This document shows, piece after piece, positions 33,260 through 45,350 of a stretch of DNA of 64,000 nt. The stretch covers positions 45,750,750-45,814,749 of the forward strand of contig NC_079509.1 of the NCBI RefSeq assembly GCF_030052815.1, in the 5' to 3' direction. The notes under the pieces were generated by a model. That model saw only the letters and a program-made list of their open reading frames with translations. It was not told where the DNA came from and ran no database searches. Numbering within the stretch: position 1 is the stretch's first letter; each line of letters begins with the position of its first letter. Origin of the DNA: Hevea brasiliensis. Its lineage: Eukaryota; Streptophyta; Magnoliopsida; Malpighiales; Euphorbiaceae. Position numbers and translations under genes: made by a program.

Positions 33260-33388
33260 AAGAGTGGTCCCAGCTCCACTCCATAAAAATAAAAAATAAA
33301 AAAAAAAAGAAAAGAAAAGAAAAAAAGAACAAGAAAAAGAAAAAAGAAAAGAAACGAAAAAGAAAAAATTTAAGACCGGCAAAAAAAA
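33260..33388 (+). promoter_or_regulatory. Intergenic stub of unit 9
   Basis: Hairpin GAGTGG...CCACTC, long A/G tract and the start of the GACCGGC block, then an inverted junction to the leader of unit 10 at about 33388. No promoter remains. Confidence 0.75.
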
Positions 33389-34519
33389 TCGAAAGGGGGA
33401 TGAGCTAACAGGGAAGAAGTAATAATCTAGATCTTGAAGAATATATAAACAACTAAAGAAATAAACAAAATGCACAAACAAAGGAAATCTTCAGAAATGA
33501 AAATTTGTAAATTAAAGAAATATATATATTCTATAGGCGGCAGTGCCAGTCCGTTAAGAATATATATACTTAACAAAAATAAAAATTAAACTTTGAAATT
33601 TAAATATGAATATACATGTATATATTCAATAGGCGGCAGAGCCAGTCCGTTATGAACATATATACGTATATTTATGTAGATCAGGCGGTTGAACCCGCCA
33701 TATGCATGCTAAAGAAATAAATTTGAAATTTTGTAAAAGAAATGAAGAAAACTTACTTCAAAATCTTATAAATTTTGTAAGATTTGTACAAAGGTTTTGG
33801 AGATGTAATTCCGGGTAGGACTTACAAAGGTTGCTCAGCACATGAGCTTCATAAGATCTACTACAAGGAAGTTACAGGGTTTGTAGGTTTGTAGGTGAGG
33901 TAGAGATAGGGCAGGATGGGAAGTGAATCAACCTTCTTGCTCCTTCTGAACCTCGGGTTGAGACTCCTTCAGGACCTTCTTCGGATTCTCTCGGCTTAAA
34001 GAAGCTTGAAAGGGAGAAGCTTGAAGAGGGAGAAGCTTGGGTAAGCTTTTGTTCCTTTGAAGTGGCCTCCCCTTGCCTTGGATAGGTGCCCCCTTATATA
34101 GAAGTGTCCAGGGGCAGTTTTGTAATTTTGGAAAGTTTGAACAGTTTCTGCCACTTGATGCCTTCACGTGTGAATAGTGCTTCTTGTCTCCTTCACATGC
34201 GAATAGTAAAAAGTAAACAGTACAAGATATGACAGGTGAACAGTGTCCTGTCTGGTTTTGAAATAAAGGAAAAGAGAATAAAGTAGAAATGATTACAAAA
34301 ATAAAGGAAAATGAAGAGAAAGGTAAAAGTGAAAAATTACAAAGAGTAAAAAATAAAAGTAGAATGGAAAATAAAGAGAATAAAAAGCAAGATGGATAAT
34401 TTTGCCGCCATAAATTTCTTTTGCCGGTCTTAAATTTTTTCTTTTTCTTTTCTTTTTCTTTTTTCTTTTTCTTTTGTTTTTCTTTTTTTTTTTTATGGAG
34501 TGGAGCTAGGACCACTCTA
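33389..34519 (-). promoter_or_regulatory. Promoter and leader at the tail of unit 10
   Basis: Minus-strand order: hairpin (one base changed), A/G tract (about 34493-34435), ACTGTTC repeats, TATA box, two-codon uORF, two GGACTGG... repeats near 33655 and 33555. It stops before the primer site, at the junction with unit 9. Confidence 0.8.
34093..34101 (-). promoter_or_regulatory. TATA box at the tail of unit 10
   Basis: CTATATAAG on the minus strand with G run, same context as the other copies. Confidence 0.7.
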
Positions 34520-35460
34520 TTATCCTTCCATCATGTTTTGTAAGTTGTGCCATGTCTCTTCGTCGTCACTTGTTTCGTCATCTGACGAGACAGAAGATAA
34601 GTCGTAGTGACTTTCATACTGAACCATGTAATTTTCATACCTTGTTTCAATATGAAAGGGTTTTGGACTTGGCAGATGTTCATAGTGAACATATATCCGA
34701 GAATATGTACCCGTATGGACTAGCGCATATTCTGGATATCCGATTTTCGACTCATCGTCTTTGCTCGCCATTTGTTGAGTTGGACGAAATGGTCTTCATG
34801 ATTGCATGGCCAATCTGGAAGATGATGGAGAGGAGGAAGTTTTGTATCCAGGTAGAAGTAATGGATCGCTTGTTGTAGCTCTCCATTTGCTAATACTTCT
34901 GGAGGTGTTGAAATAATTTGTATGTTGACTGGTTTTTGGAGAAATAATAGTCTTCTTACTTCTTGAAGGACTCTATTTCCCAAAAATCTCGTCATTTCAC
35001 AATCAGACCATCTAACTCGGACTCCAGCTAACATACCCCATTTGAATAGTTCTCTGGCGTCTAGATATTGGATTCCGCATATCCGAGTGGTTTTGAAGCG
35101 GGGATCTCGAAATCTAAGCTGTGTTCACAGTATGGATAGCACAAAGGATATCTGTTGGGATGTTCCTGAGTGCAATGAAAACGGGGTTTTGAATAGTACT
35201 CCCATTCCCATGACCATCCATCGTGACCTTGCTGATTGCTTTTTGTAAAATTGAGACATTTTTGGAGAACATCCAGTTGTTCTTTGGTTCTGGACTGGAT
35301 GATGTTTAGTAGAATCTGCTCGCGGATCTCTTGAGGAAGACCATTGAGAACTTGTTGTCTGAATTTCTTCGAAAGACAACGGGTTTGGAAATGTTCTAAG
35401 GACCTATTGGCACCAAGTGAAGCAAAAAGGACTTCACTGTGGTGATAATTTTTCACATTG
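34520..35460 (-). pseudogene. Component B C-terminal domain, unit 10
   Basis: Three open pieces (35474-35061, 35034-34720, 34771-34520) carry the NYHHSEV part, Cys/His cluster, helical core and acidic tail. Breaks near 35065-35110 and 34740 lie where CAG/CTG-containing words differ from other copies. Confidence 0.75.
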
Positions 35461-37100
35461 ACCAGTGGGGCCAATGGTAATTTTACACTAGAATCCAGTG
35501 GGGATCCTAGGCCTTCAGTCCTTCGCTTTTGTATTCTTACACTAGAATCCAGTGGGGATCCTAGGCCTTCAAATTCCTATTTTTGTAATTCAAGGTGATG
35601 ATTTTGGTTAGAAGTGGATGGATTTGATGGACTAATTCTGGATGTAATGGATTTGTATAAAATTTGGTTTTGTAAAAACTCAATGAATGATTGAGCTACC
35701 ATGATATGATCCTCATGATATTTAATTCTACTAAGGAGGTCAGCCACATATTTATTAGCTTCCTCGAACTCAATACAAAGTGCATTGAGAGCTGTTAGTC
35801 CCAACTTTTTGTTTTGTATTAAAGTCCAAAGATTGTCTAATAAACATTGGCGCTGCAGGGGAACAAATGCGCCTGCTACATTAATTCTGAATTTTTGAAC
35901 AGGAGTTTTGGAGAGGACTATTGGTCCAAAGTGGACTAAATCACCATTGTTGGATGATTCTGCCATCTGCAAAAACTCACAAGGGTTAGTTTGTAATAAA
36001 CAGTAATCAAAAAATTGATTTTTGAAAACAAGCTCGTTTAAAGAAATTTCTTTTTGTAAATGCCATCTTGTTTCCTTTTCCAAAACATTTATTTGATTAT
36101 CAAAAATGGAATAAGCCTTTATGATATTCAAATTCTTTATTTTGGGTTTTTCAACAAAAGGAAAAACAAGATTTTGGTTTTTTGTTTTAAAAGAAATACT
36201 ATCATAGTTGACTTTGTAGGGAGTAATCAAATTGATGAAAGGCGTCCCTAAAATGACACTATGACTGATATCTTTTATTAAAACAAATGAAGTTTGTAGA
36301 AGGAGATTTTAATTGGCTATTGAAGCCTCTGTTTTGAAATTAATTTTGATTTTGGAATTGTTTGCAGCTGAAAGGTTTTCAGTAGTTTTTTCTTGGAATT
36401 TTTCTGGAACAATGCCTTCCTTAATACAATTTATATCTGCACCTGTATCAAATAAGGCAATTGTATCGATCTTGAAATCTTTTGAAAAAACTATCGAAAT
36501 TTTATTCAAATATCTTCTGGAAGAAATCTCATTAAGGATGAAGAGAAATTCTTTTGTAGGTTTTTCAAGATTTTGAATTTCTAAAGTATTTTCTTCATCT
36601 TCTTCTTCGACTTCTTCATTGACTTGTTTTGAAAGTAATTTTTGAAGTGTTTCTGAGTCCTGTGCCTGTTTTTCCTTAAGCTCATTAAGCTCAATCTTAA
36701 CAGTTTTTATTTCTTTCTGGAGGCTTTGGACTGAAACAGTTGGTTGTTTTGAAGTCTTTATTCTACCCAACATGGCTGTGAGGTCATATGTGTTTTTTGT
36801 AACAGAGGGCAGAATAGAAGGTTTTTGTATTGGTGGTTCTTCAAAGGTTTTTAAAAGTTTTCCTAAAAATTCCTTTTGTAGTTGAGAATCTTCAACTTGT
36901 GTAAGGATTTCTAAGAGTAACTTCTGGTCTTTTGAAAGAACATTGATCTTCAATTTTGGTTTTGTAAACAGTTCATTTTCTGTTTCAGAATCTGAACTTG
37001 TGATTAATTCATCAATTTGTAATCCTTCTTCATTTTCTCGTGGGTTCGCATCATCGACTCACCTTTCTGCTTTTAACTAAAAGAGCAGTTATTTTATTAA
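35461..37100 (-). pseudogene. Coiled coil, protease and B-specific domain, unit 10
   Basis: Frame 36953-36309 holds the acidic segment, coiled coil and DTGAD active site and ends at a TCA-to-TAA stop. Frame 36230-35577 holds ITPYKVNYD, the B-specific domain and ends at a CAG-to-TAG stop before the EGLGSPLD repeat. Around 35850-35875 the copy differs strongly from others at CTG/CAG words. Confidence 0.75.
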
Positions 37101-38600
37101 TAACTTCTTCTTCTAATTGTAACTCATGAAGTTTTTTGTTTAACTTGCAAAAGTTTGCAGTGTGGCCTTTGTTACCACATTTGTAGCAAGTGAAATTTTT
37201 TATTTTTGATTTGGATTGAGGACTAGGTTTACTAGTCTTTTTTGGAAGTTTTTTGTAATAGAAATCTTTTTCTGGTTTTGAAGAGTTTTTGTATTTTTGG
37301 GATGATTTTTTGTAAGGTTTTCTGCTACAACTTCCTCCACAATCTGGAGTAGGGTTTTTGGTTCCTATTTCAAATTGTTTGCAGAAAGATCCTAACTCTT
37401 GGCGAGTTTTTCTCATTTCCCATTTCAAATGTTTTTGTAATTTCAAATCCTAACAGATCTTTAAACCTTCTTTTTTAGTGAGACTGACTAGTTCACCATA
37501 GGTTAATTTATCATACGGGATTTGATTTCCAAATGCTTCCTTAATTTTATTCCTAACCTTTTCTCCTAAGAGGATCGGAAGTCCAGCATTGAATTTTTCT
37601 TTCCAAAAGGGCTGATTAGAATCTTCTCTAAGCATTACCCTAGTAAGGAAAGTGTTTTTGCAATACTGAAAATCACTCAGTTTTTTGCATCTAAGATTTG
37701 AAAGGAGTTCGGCATTTTTATCCTTAAGATGAGATGGGTCACCTACGAAATGTAAGGAGATTGTTACTATCAAGGTGGCTACTGCATCTGGGATTGGTTG
37801 GCCTAACTCATCAAGAATTGGCATGCCATCTTCTTGAGTTTGTATGGATTCTAGAATCTCAGATTTTTGTAGGTTCGTGAGATGATAATCCCACCATCCT
37901 TTGTGCTGTCCGGAGAATCCTGCAATGAGGAGTTCAAAGAATAGCCTGTCTGGGTTCCAGCTTTGGGTTTTGTAAGCATTTGTCGCCATGGTCATTTGTC
38001 GGAGCAAATTCAAGATGTTGTATTCAGACATACCATCTATGTTCCATTCATAGATGAGAGGCATTGAATTTAGACGGTTAGGATTTCGATCTATTTTCTA
38101 TGCCTAAGTCCGAGTCATATTGGGAGGTGTTGCTACCCGCGGCCAATAAAGTCTATTGATTTGTAAAGGTTTTGAAGACTGAATTTTTTCAGTTTGGATG
38201 GGCTGGTTTTCTTGGCTTTGGACATCTGAATCCGAATTTTCCTCAATTATATTGACACTCCTTTGGGAGGTTTGAGGTGTTTCAGGTGCTACTGGAGTAG
38301 AAGTCGAAGCTTCTAGCCTAGTCTTCATGTCTCTCAAAGCTTGGATGAATTCAGAATTGTTGCTGTTTTGTAAATCCTTTTGACTGTTTTTGGAAACTTG
38401 GAATGGTTTAAAGATTGGGTTTTTCAATTTTGTATCCGGCTTAGTTTCAATTTGGGAAACTGTAGCCTGTTGGTTTTGTTCCATTTTTTGTAATTGCTTA
38501 CCTATGGTATGCAAATGGGCATTTGTAAAGTTATTCTGTAGAACAATGTTTTTTATATTCACAGAATCACTCTCATTTGGAATTTTGTAAGGGTCGCTTT
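37101..38600 (-). pseudogene. Capsid and zinc knuckle, unit 10
   Basis: Lead-in at 38562-38104, core at 38064-37450, Lys-rich knuckle region at 37446-37051. The CCHC knuckle is intact. A TAA near 37450 interrupts the core-knuckle link. The core carries the same recurrent differences (GCTG read as GTCG twice near 37980-38000) discussed in the findings. Confidence 0.8.
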
Positions 38601-40264
38601 CTGCTTTGTTCCAAGTGGGGAATTTTTACTATCCTAAGAGGAGGATGTTCAGACTGTATTTTTCTACCATCTGAAATTTCCCATTCAGGAACTTTGTTTC
38701 TAACAGACAGTTTTTCTTCTGCTTTCTTTAGAAGATCTTTCAGAGCCGCAATGAACTCCGATTGATTATCTTCTGACTCCTGTTGTTTGGGTTTTGAAAT
38801 TTGAGAAGGTTTTGAAACTAGATTTGATTTTTTGAAAGTTTTTGGAGTTTTGGAAAATGGATATGAAATGTTATGCTCTTTAGCATACATCTCAAACCAA
38901 TCAAAGAAAAGAATATGGACTCTATGTTGGTGTATAAAGTCATAATATTTCTTTTGAATTTCTTCTCTTTAATTATTGAAATTTTTGAAAAACCACATTT
39001 GCTTTTTATGATTTTTAGGAGAATAAAAATCATCACGCAAATATTGTCTGTCTGCTTCAAATTGTTTTTCAAGCACATTAAGTTCATGGTTTACATTTTC
39101 TGTAATGGCTGAAAAGGTAGGAGAAGTAGGTTCGACTGCTTGGGTTTCATCTGAATGCACTGCTTTTGTAAATTTGTATAAACTGGATGTGGAACATTTG
39201 TAGAGTAATTTACGTTTTGTAAAGTGGATCTAGGTATTTCTGAAGTAGAAAACCTAGAAGAGCTAGGTAAATCTGAGGTAGAATACCTAGGCTGAATATT
39301 TTGTATTTCAACTGGTTTTGTAAAAGGCAAACTAATGACAGAAGGTATACGAGACACTCCTCCTATGTCTACAGTACTGGACGTTGAGGAATCATCTGAA
39401 AACCTAAGGCTTCTGTTAAAGCTAAGGCTGACTCTTCCATCATCATACTGGGTTATTTGCCTAAGTTGAACGTTTGGCTCAACTATTTTTGAAGATTCTG
39501 GTTCTACTGCACCTTCTAAGATCCATTCTTCTGGTAGGGTTATGTCCTTCCACTGGATAGATCTAGGGATTACAGTGTTGGATTTTGTAAGATCAGTTTG
39601 TAAAAGCAAAGTTTCTCCTCTTTTACTTTGAAACTTATGTTTTGTAGCAAAAGCAGAAACCATAGCTTTGTAATGAATTTTGTAAATCAGTGCAAGAGGA
39701 ATAGATCCTTCAAGCATTTTGTAATTGTGAGTTTTGATTTGTAAAACAAGGGATTTTGTAATATTACTGTCGTTTAAGGAAACAGTAAAATTTGGATAGC
39801 AATCAAAAGATATTGGTCCACTGCATAAACTAGACTCGACTGAACTAAGCAAGGAGTCCTGGAAGTTTATGAACCTAGTATCTCTAAGAACTGCTAGGAT
39901 TGAGGTGTTCAACCCTTCTTTTGTAAGCGGTTTAATTCCAACTTGGACTAAACCTATGTGGATGTATTTGTATTGTTTTTGACGGTGTTTTTGTAAGGAT
40001 TTTTGAGACAGAAGAGAAATCGTCTCAAAGGGTTTTGTAATCTGAAGATCTCTTTCTTCAGTTTTGATTGTGAAATCAGTATTGAAAAAATTGAGTTTTG
40101 TAGTCTGATAGATTTGATCCTTTTGTACTTTTGGAATTTCCCAATTATCTATACATTTTTCAAAATTTTCGATTATTATTTCTTCACTATTAACTATCTT
40201 TCTCGACTCGGAGGACGAGGTAGAAGAGTTTGAAGAAGAAATCCTCTACGAAAATTAGATTCAT
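38601..40264 (-). pseudogene. Movement protein and linker, unit 10
   Basis: ATG at 40264-40262, but the first codons are shifted near 40245 by differences at CTG and CAG. MP is open at 39912-39091; linker pieces follow at 39160-38969 and 38890-38573. The linker has a single EEKLS unit, where other copies have two. Confidence 0.8.
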
Positions 40265-40352
40265 ACTTAAATAATTTTCTAGGTTGATCTTTTGAGTTAA
40301 GTGAGGTAATCGCACCGGGAATCACTGCCCTAAACACGCCCTCTCGGCTAAC
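40265..40352 (-). promoter_or_regulatory. Leader remnant of unit 10
   Basis: The last 88 bases of leader before the MP start. The PBS is not present; the sequence switches at about 40352 to capsid lead-in of unit 11. Confidence 0.7.
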
Positions 40353-41508
40353 ATTTGTAAATCTTTTTGACTGTTTTTGGAAACTTGGAATGGTTTGAAA
40401 ATTGGGTTTTTCAATTTTGTATCTGGGTTAGTTTCAATTTGGGAAACTATAGCCTGTTGGTTTTGTTCCATTTTTTGTAATTGCTTACCTATGGTATGCA
40501 AATGGGCATTTGTAAAGTTATTCTGTAGAACAATGTTTTTTATATTCACAGAATCACTCTCATTTGGAATTTTGTAAGGGGCTGCTTCTACTATTTGTTC
40601 CAAGTGGGGAATTTTTACTATCCTAAGAGGAGGATGTTCAGACTGTATTTTTCTACCATCTGAAATTTCCCATTTAGGAACTTTGTTTCTAATAAGAATG
40701 TGGATTAATGCATGTGTTTTCTTCGCTTGGTTAATGCATGCTTTTTCCTCTGCTTTCTTTAGAAGATCTTTTAGAGCCACAATGAACTCTGTTGATTGTC
40801 TTCTAACTCCTGTTGTTTGGGTTTTGAAATTTGAGAAGGTTTTGAAATTGGATCTAATTTTTTGAAAGTTTTTGGAGTTTTGGAAAACGGATATGAAATG
40901 TTATGCTCTTTAGCATACATCTCAAACCAATCAAAGAAAAGAATATGAACTCTATGTTGGTGTATAAAGTCATAATATTTCTTTTGAATTTCTTCCCTTT
41001 GATTATTGAAATTTTTGAAAAACCACATTTGCTTTTTATGATTTTTAGGAGAATAAAAATCATTACGCAAATATTGTCTGTCTACTTCAAATTCTTTTTC
41101 AAGCACATTAAGTTCATGGTTTACATTTTCTGTAATGGCTGAAAAGGTAGGAGAAGTAGGTTCTGACTCTGTTTGGGTTTCATCCTGAACAGATTCATTT
41201 TGTAAATTTGTATAAACTGGATGTGGAACATTTGTAGAGTAATTTATGTTTTGTAAAGTGGATCTAGGTATTTCTGAAGTAGAAAGCCTAGAAAAGCTAG
41301 GTAAGTCTGAGGTAGAATACCTAGGCTGAATATTTTGTATTTCAACTGGTTTTGTAACAGGCAAACTAATGACAGAAGGTATACGAGACACTCTTCCAAT
41401 GTCAACAGTACTGGATATTGAGGAATCATCTGAAAACCTAAGGCTTCTGTTAAAGCTAAGGCTGACTCTTCCATCGTCATACTGGGTTACTTGCCTAAGT
41501 TGAACGTT
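40353..41508 (-). pseudogene. Unit 11: MP C terminus, linker and capsid lead-in of component B
   Basis: Minus-strand order: end of MP from VTQYDDGRVSL (41480 downward), Ser/Thr linker and aromatic segment open at 41391-40771, then the capsid lead-in at 40780-40353. No MP core or capsid core. Near 40700-40745 the linker words differ from others at CAG/CTG positions (GCATGC in place of CTGTCTG). Confidence 0.8.
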
Positions 41509-41596
41509 TTGAATTCACTTTCTATTTGAAATTCTGGAATTGATTTTGGAAGAGGTTTGTTTTGTAATGCAAAGGTTTTTTGGGGTTTTTGTTCCT
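41509..41596 (-). pseudogene. Unit 12: short piece of component A spacer
   Basis: About 88 bases match the acidic spacer of unit 1 near 5705-5793. Left partner is MP of unit 11; right partner is the leader of unit 13, joined through TTCCT, which both partners contain. Confidence 0.75.
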
Positions 41597-41649
41597 GGTG
41601 CGATTACCTCACTTAACTCAAAAGATCAACCTAGAAAAATTCTTTAAGT

Positions 41650-42626
41650 ATGAATCCAATTTTCTGTAGGACAGTTTCTTCTTCAAACTCTTCTACCTCG
41701 TCCTCTGAGTCGAGAAAGATAGTTAATAGTGAAGAAATAATAAACGAAAATTTTGAAAAATGTATAGATAATTGGGAAATTCCAAAAGTACAAAAGGATC
41801 AGATCTATCAGACTACAAAACTCAATTTTTTCAAAACTGATTTCACAATCAAAACTGAAGAGAGGGATCTTCAGATTACAAAACCTTTTGAGACGATTTC
41901 TCTTCTGTCTCAAAAATCCTTCCAAAAACACCGTGAAAAACAATACAAATACATCCATATAGGTTTAGTCCAAGTTGGAATTAAACCGCTTACAAAAGAA
42001 GGGTTGAACACCTCAATCCTAGCAGTTCTTAGAGATACTAGGTTCATAAACTTCCAGGACTCCTTGCTTAGTTCAGTCGAGTCTAGTTTGTGCAGTGGAC
42101 CAATATCTTTTGATTGCTATCCAAATTTTACTGTTTCGTTAAACAACAGTAATATTACAAAATCTCTTGTTTTACAAATCAAAACTCATAATTACAAAAT
42201 GCTTGAAGGATCTATTCCTCTTGCACTAATTTACAAAATTCATTATAAAGCTATGGTTTCTGCTTTTGCTACAAAACATAAGTTTCAAAGTAAAAGAGGA
42301 GAAACTTTGCTTTTACAAACTAATCTTACAAAATCCAACACTGTAATCCCTAGATCTATCCAATGGAAAGACATAACCCTACCAGAAGAATGGATTTTAG
42401 AAGGTGCAGTAGAACCAGAATCTTCAAAAATAGTTGAGCCAATCGTTCAACTTAGGCAAATAACCCAGTATGACAATGGAAGAGTCAGCCTTAGCTTTAA
42501 CAGAAGCCTTAGGTTTTCAGATGATTCCTCAACGTCCAGTACTGTAGACATAGGAAGAGTGTCTCGTATACCTTCTGTCATTAGTTTGCCTTTTACAAAA
42601 CCAGTTGAAATACAAAATATTTAGCC
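41650..42626 (+). pseudogene. Movement protein of component A, unit 13
   Basis: ATG at 41650 follows the same leader words as in B. The frame of 324 codons covers the N-terminal Ser stretch and the complete 30K-type domain and ends at TAG 42622-42624, a CAG-to-TAG change in the Ser/Thr linker. By eye it differs from the B copies at only scattered positions. Confidence 0.85.
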
Positions 42627-43743
42627 TAGGTATTCTACCTCAGACTTACCTAGCGCTTCTAGGCTTTCTACTTCAGAAATACCTAGATCCACTTTACAAA
42701 ACGTAAATTACTCTACAAATGTTCCACATCCAGTTTATACAAATTTACAAAACGAGTCTGCTGTGATGAAACCCAAACAGAGTCAACTCACTTCTCCTAC
42801 CTTTTCACCATTACATAAAATGTAAACCATGAACTTAATGTGCTTGAAAAAGAATTTGAAGTAGACAGACAATATTTGCGTGATGATTTTTATTCTCCTA
42901 AAAATCATAAAAAGCAAATGTGGTTTTTCAAAAATTTCAATAATCAAAGGGAAGAAATTCAAAAGAAATATTATGACTTTATACACCAACATAGAGTTCA
43001 TATTCTTTTCTTTGATTGGTTTGAGATGTATGCTAAAGAGCATAGCATTTCATATCCGTTTTCCAAAACTACAAAACTTTCAAAAATCAAATCCAGCTTT
43101 CAAAACCTTCTCAAATTACAAAACCCAAACAACAGGAGTCAGAAGATAATCAATCAGAGTTCATTGCAGCTCTAAAAGATCTTCTAAAGAAAGCAGAAGA
43201 AAAATTGTCTGATAACCCTGTTACTGTTAAGAATAAAACTCCTCATAAAAAGAATTCAAAACAACAGGTTTTAAAGGAACAAAAACCCCAAAAACCCTTT
43301 GCATTACAAAACAAACCTCTTCCAAAATCAATCCCAGAATTACAAATAGAAAGTGAATTCAAAATTTCTGAATCCACTGACAATCATAAATCATTACAAA
43401 AAGAAGAATTAATCATTCAAAATTTGAGTACTAATTCTTCAACTTCCTCTTCAAACTCCAACCAGGAGTCTGAAGAAAACGCGCCTTTACAAAAAGATGG
43501 ATTAGTTAATAATTCATCCGATTCAGATTCTAAAATTGAATATGAAGAAAATGCAAAAAATGTTCACATGCTTTTAAAAAATCAAGAATTAGTCTTAGAT
43601 GTTTTAAAGCATGAAGAAAATCCTGAAAATCAGAAAAAACTACAAAACCCTCCAGTCCAATGCCTCCAAAGAAAAATAAAAATCATTAAGAATGAGCTTA
43701 AACAGCTTAAGGAGAAAAAGGCACAGGACTCAAAAGCAATCCA
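42627..43743 (+). pseudogene. Linker and acidic spacer of component A, unit 13
   Basis: Frames are disturbed at 42755-42830 and 43070-43105, then an open frame from 43205 to 43743 gives the spacer. The aromatic segment is present near 42915-43055. After AEEKLSDNPVTVKNK the sequence departs from B: it is rich in Ser, Asn, Glu and Gln, with a Leu/Lys coiled coil at the end. The last 50 codons of the open frame beyond 43743 are antisense leader, not viral protein. Confidence 0.8.
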
Positions 43744-43744
43744 G

Positions 43745-44895
43745 CCAAGGACGCACCGAGATCGAAAGGGGGATGAGCTAACAGGGAAGAAGTAACAATC
43801 TAGATCTTGAACAATATATAAATAATTAAAGAAATAAACAAAATGCACAAGAAAGGAAAATCTTCAGAAATGAAAATTAAATTTGTAAATTAAAGAAATA
43901 TATATATTCTATAGGCGGCAGAGCCAGTCCGTTAAGAATATATATACTTAACAAAAATAAAAATTAAACTTTGAAATTTAAATATGAATATACATGTATA
44001 TATTCAATAGGCGGCAGAGCTAGTCCGTTATGAACATATATACGTATATTTATGCGGATCAGGCGGTTGAACCGACCATATGCATGCTAAAGAAATAAAT
44101 TTGAAATTTTGTAAAAGAAATTGAAGAAAACTTACTTCAAAATCTTATAAATTTTGTAAGATTTGTACAAAGGTTTTGGAGATGTAATTCCGGGTAGGAC
44201 TTACAAAGGTTGCTCAGCACATGAGCTTCCTAAGATCTACTACAAGGAAGTACAAGGTTTGTAGGTTTGTAGGTGAGGTAGAGGTAGGGCAGGATGGGAA
44301 GTGAATCAACCTTCTTGCTCCTTTTGAACCTCGGGTTGAGACTCCTTCAGGACCTTCTTCGGATTCTCTCGGCTTTGAGAAGCTTGAAACGGAGAAGCTT
44401 GAAGAGGGAGAAGCTTGGGTAAGCTTTTGTTCCTTTGAAGTGGCCTCCTCTTGCCTTGGATAGGTGCCCCCTTATATAGAAGTGTCCAGGGGCAGTTTTG
44501 TAATTTTGGAAAGTTTGAACAGTTTCTGCCACTTGATGCCTTCACGTGTGAACAGTGCTTCTTGTCTCCTTCACATGCGAACAGTAAAAAGTAAACAGTA
44601 CAAGATATGACAGGTGAACAGTGTCCTGTCTGGTTTTGAAATAAAGGAAAAGAGAATAAAGTAGAAATGATTACAAAAATAAAGGAAAATGAAGAGAAAG
44701 GTAAAAGTACAAAATTACAAAGAGTAAAAAATAAAAGTAGAATGGAAAATAAAGAGAATAAAAAGCAAGATGGATAATTTTGCCGCCATAAATTTCTTTT
44801 GCCGGTCTTAAATTTTCTTTTTTCTTTTCTTTTTCTTTTTCTTTCTTTTCTTTTTCTTTTTTTTTTTTTTATGGAGTGGAGCTGGGACCACTCTT
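43745..44895 (-). promoter_or_regulatory. Promoter and leader of unit 14
   Basis: Complete from hairpin and A/G tract (about 44871-44815) through ACTGTTC repeats, TATA box, two-codon uORF, both GGACTGGCTCTGCCGCC repeats (near 44032, one base changed, and 43930) to the last TGG before the primer site. Confidence 0.8.
44471..44479 (-). promoter_or_regulatory. TATA box of unit 14
   Basis: CTATATAAG on the minus strand with G run, same context as the other copies. Confidence 0.7.
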
Positions 44896-45350
44896 TTATC
44901 CTTCCATCATGTTTTGTAAGTTGTGCCATGTCTCCTCGTCGTCACTTGTTTCGTCATCTGACGAGACAGAAGATAAGTCGTAGTGACTTTCATACTGAAC
45001 CATGTAATTTTCATACCTTGTTTCAATATGAAAGGATATCTGTTGGGATGTTCCTGAGTGCAATGAAAACGGGGTTTTGAATAGTACTCCCATTCCCATG
45101 ACCATCCATCGTGACCTTGCTAATTGCTTTTTGTAAAATTGAGACTTTTTTGGAGAACATCCAGCTGTTCTTTGGTTCTGGACTGGATGATGTTTTGTAG
45201 AATCTGCTCGCGGATCTCTTGAGGAAGACCGTTGAGAACTTGTTGTCTGAATTTCTTCGAAAGACAACGGGTTTGGAAATGTTCTAAGGACCTATTGGCA
45301 CCAAGTGAAGCAAAAAGAACTTCACTGTGGTGATAATTTTTCACATTGAC
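44896..45350 (-). pseudogene. Component B C-terminal domain, unit 14, internally deleted
   Basis: The N-terminal part (NYHHSEV to the Cys/His start) is joined at about 45036 to the acidic tail. Comparison with unit 10 shows 488 bases missing between two AAAGG words. The helical core is gone. Confidence 0.8.

Larger units (their letters stand above)
27237..33388 (+). mobile_element. Unit 9: endogenous component B, plus strand
   Basis: It has a partial PBS (GTATCAGAGCC at 27237-27247), leader, MP, capsid, knuckle, protease, B-specific and C-terminal domains, and an intergenic stub cut at 33388. It is one of the least broken B copies, held in four large open frames. Confidence 0.9.
33389..40352 (-). 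mobile_element. Unit 10: endogenous component B, minus strand
   Basis: Nearly genome length: from leader (40352) through MP, capsid, protease, B-specific and C-terminal domain, promoter and leader to 33389, about 20 bases short of the PBS. Frames are broken repeatedly, many of the differences being at CAG/CTG. Confidence 0.9.
41597..43743 (+). mobile_element. Unit 13: 5' half of component A, plus strand
   Basis: Leader end, MP, linker and acidic spacer up to KAQDSKAIQ, where unit 14 begins. It is the only place in the window where the MP is seen running directly into the component A spacer without capsid or knuckle, and so it defines the 5' organisation of A. Confidence 0.85.

Noticed and set aside
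44306..44929. Open frame of about 200 codons across the intergenic region (similar ones at 1234-1863 and 33928-34515)
   Set aside because: It is made of the translated A/G tract, promoter and leader, crosses the TATA box and its frame is not kept between copies.
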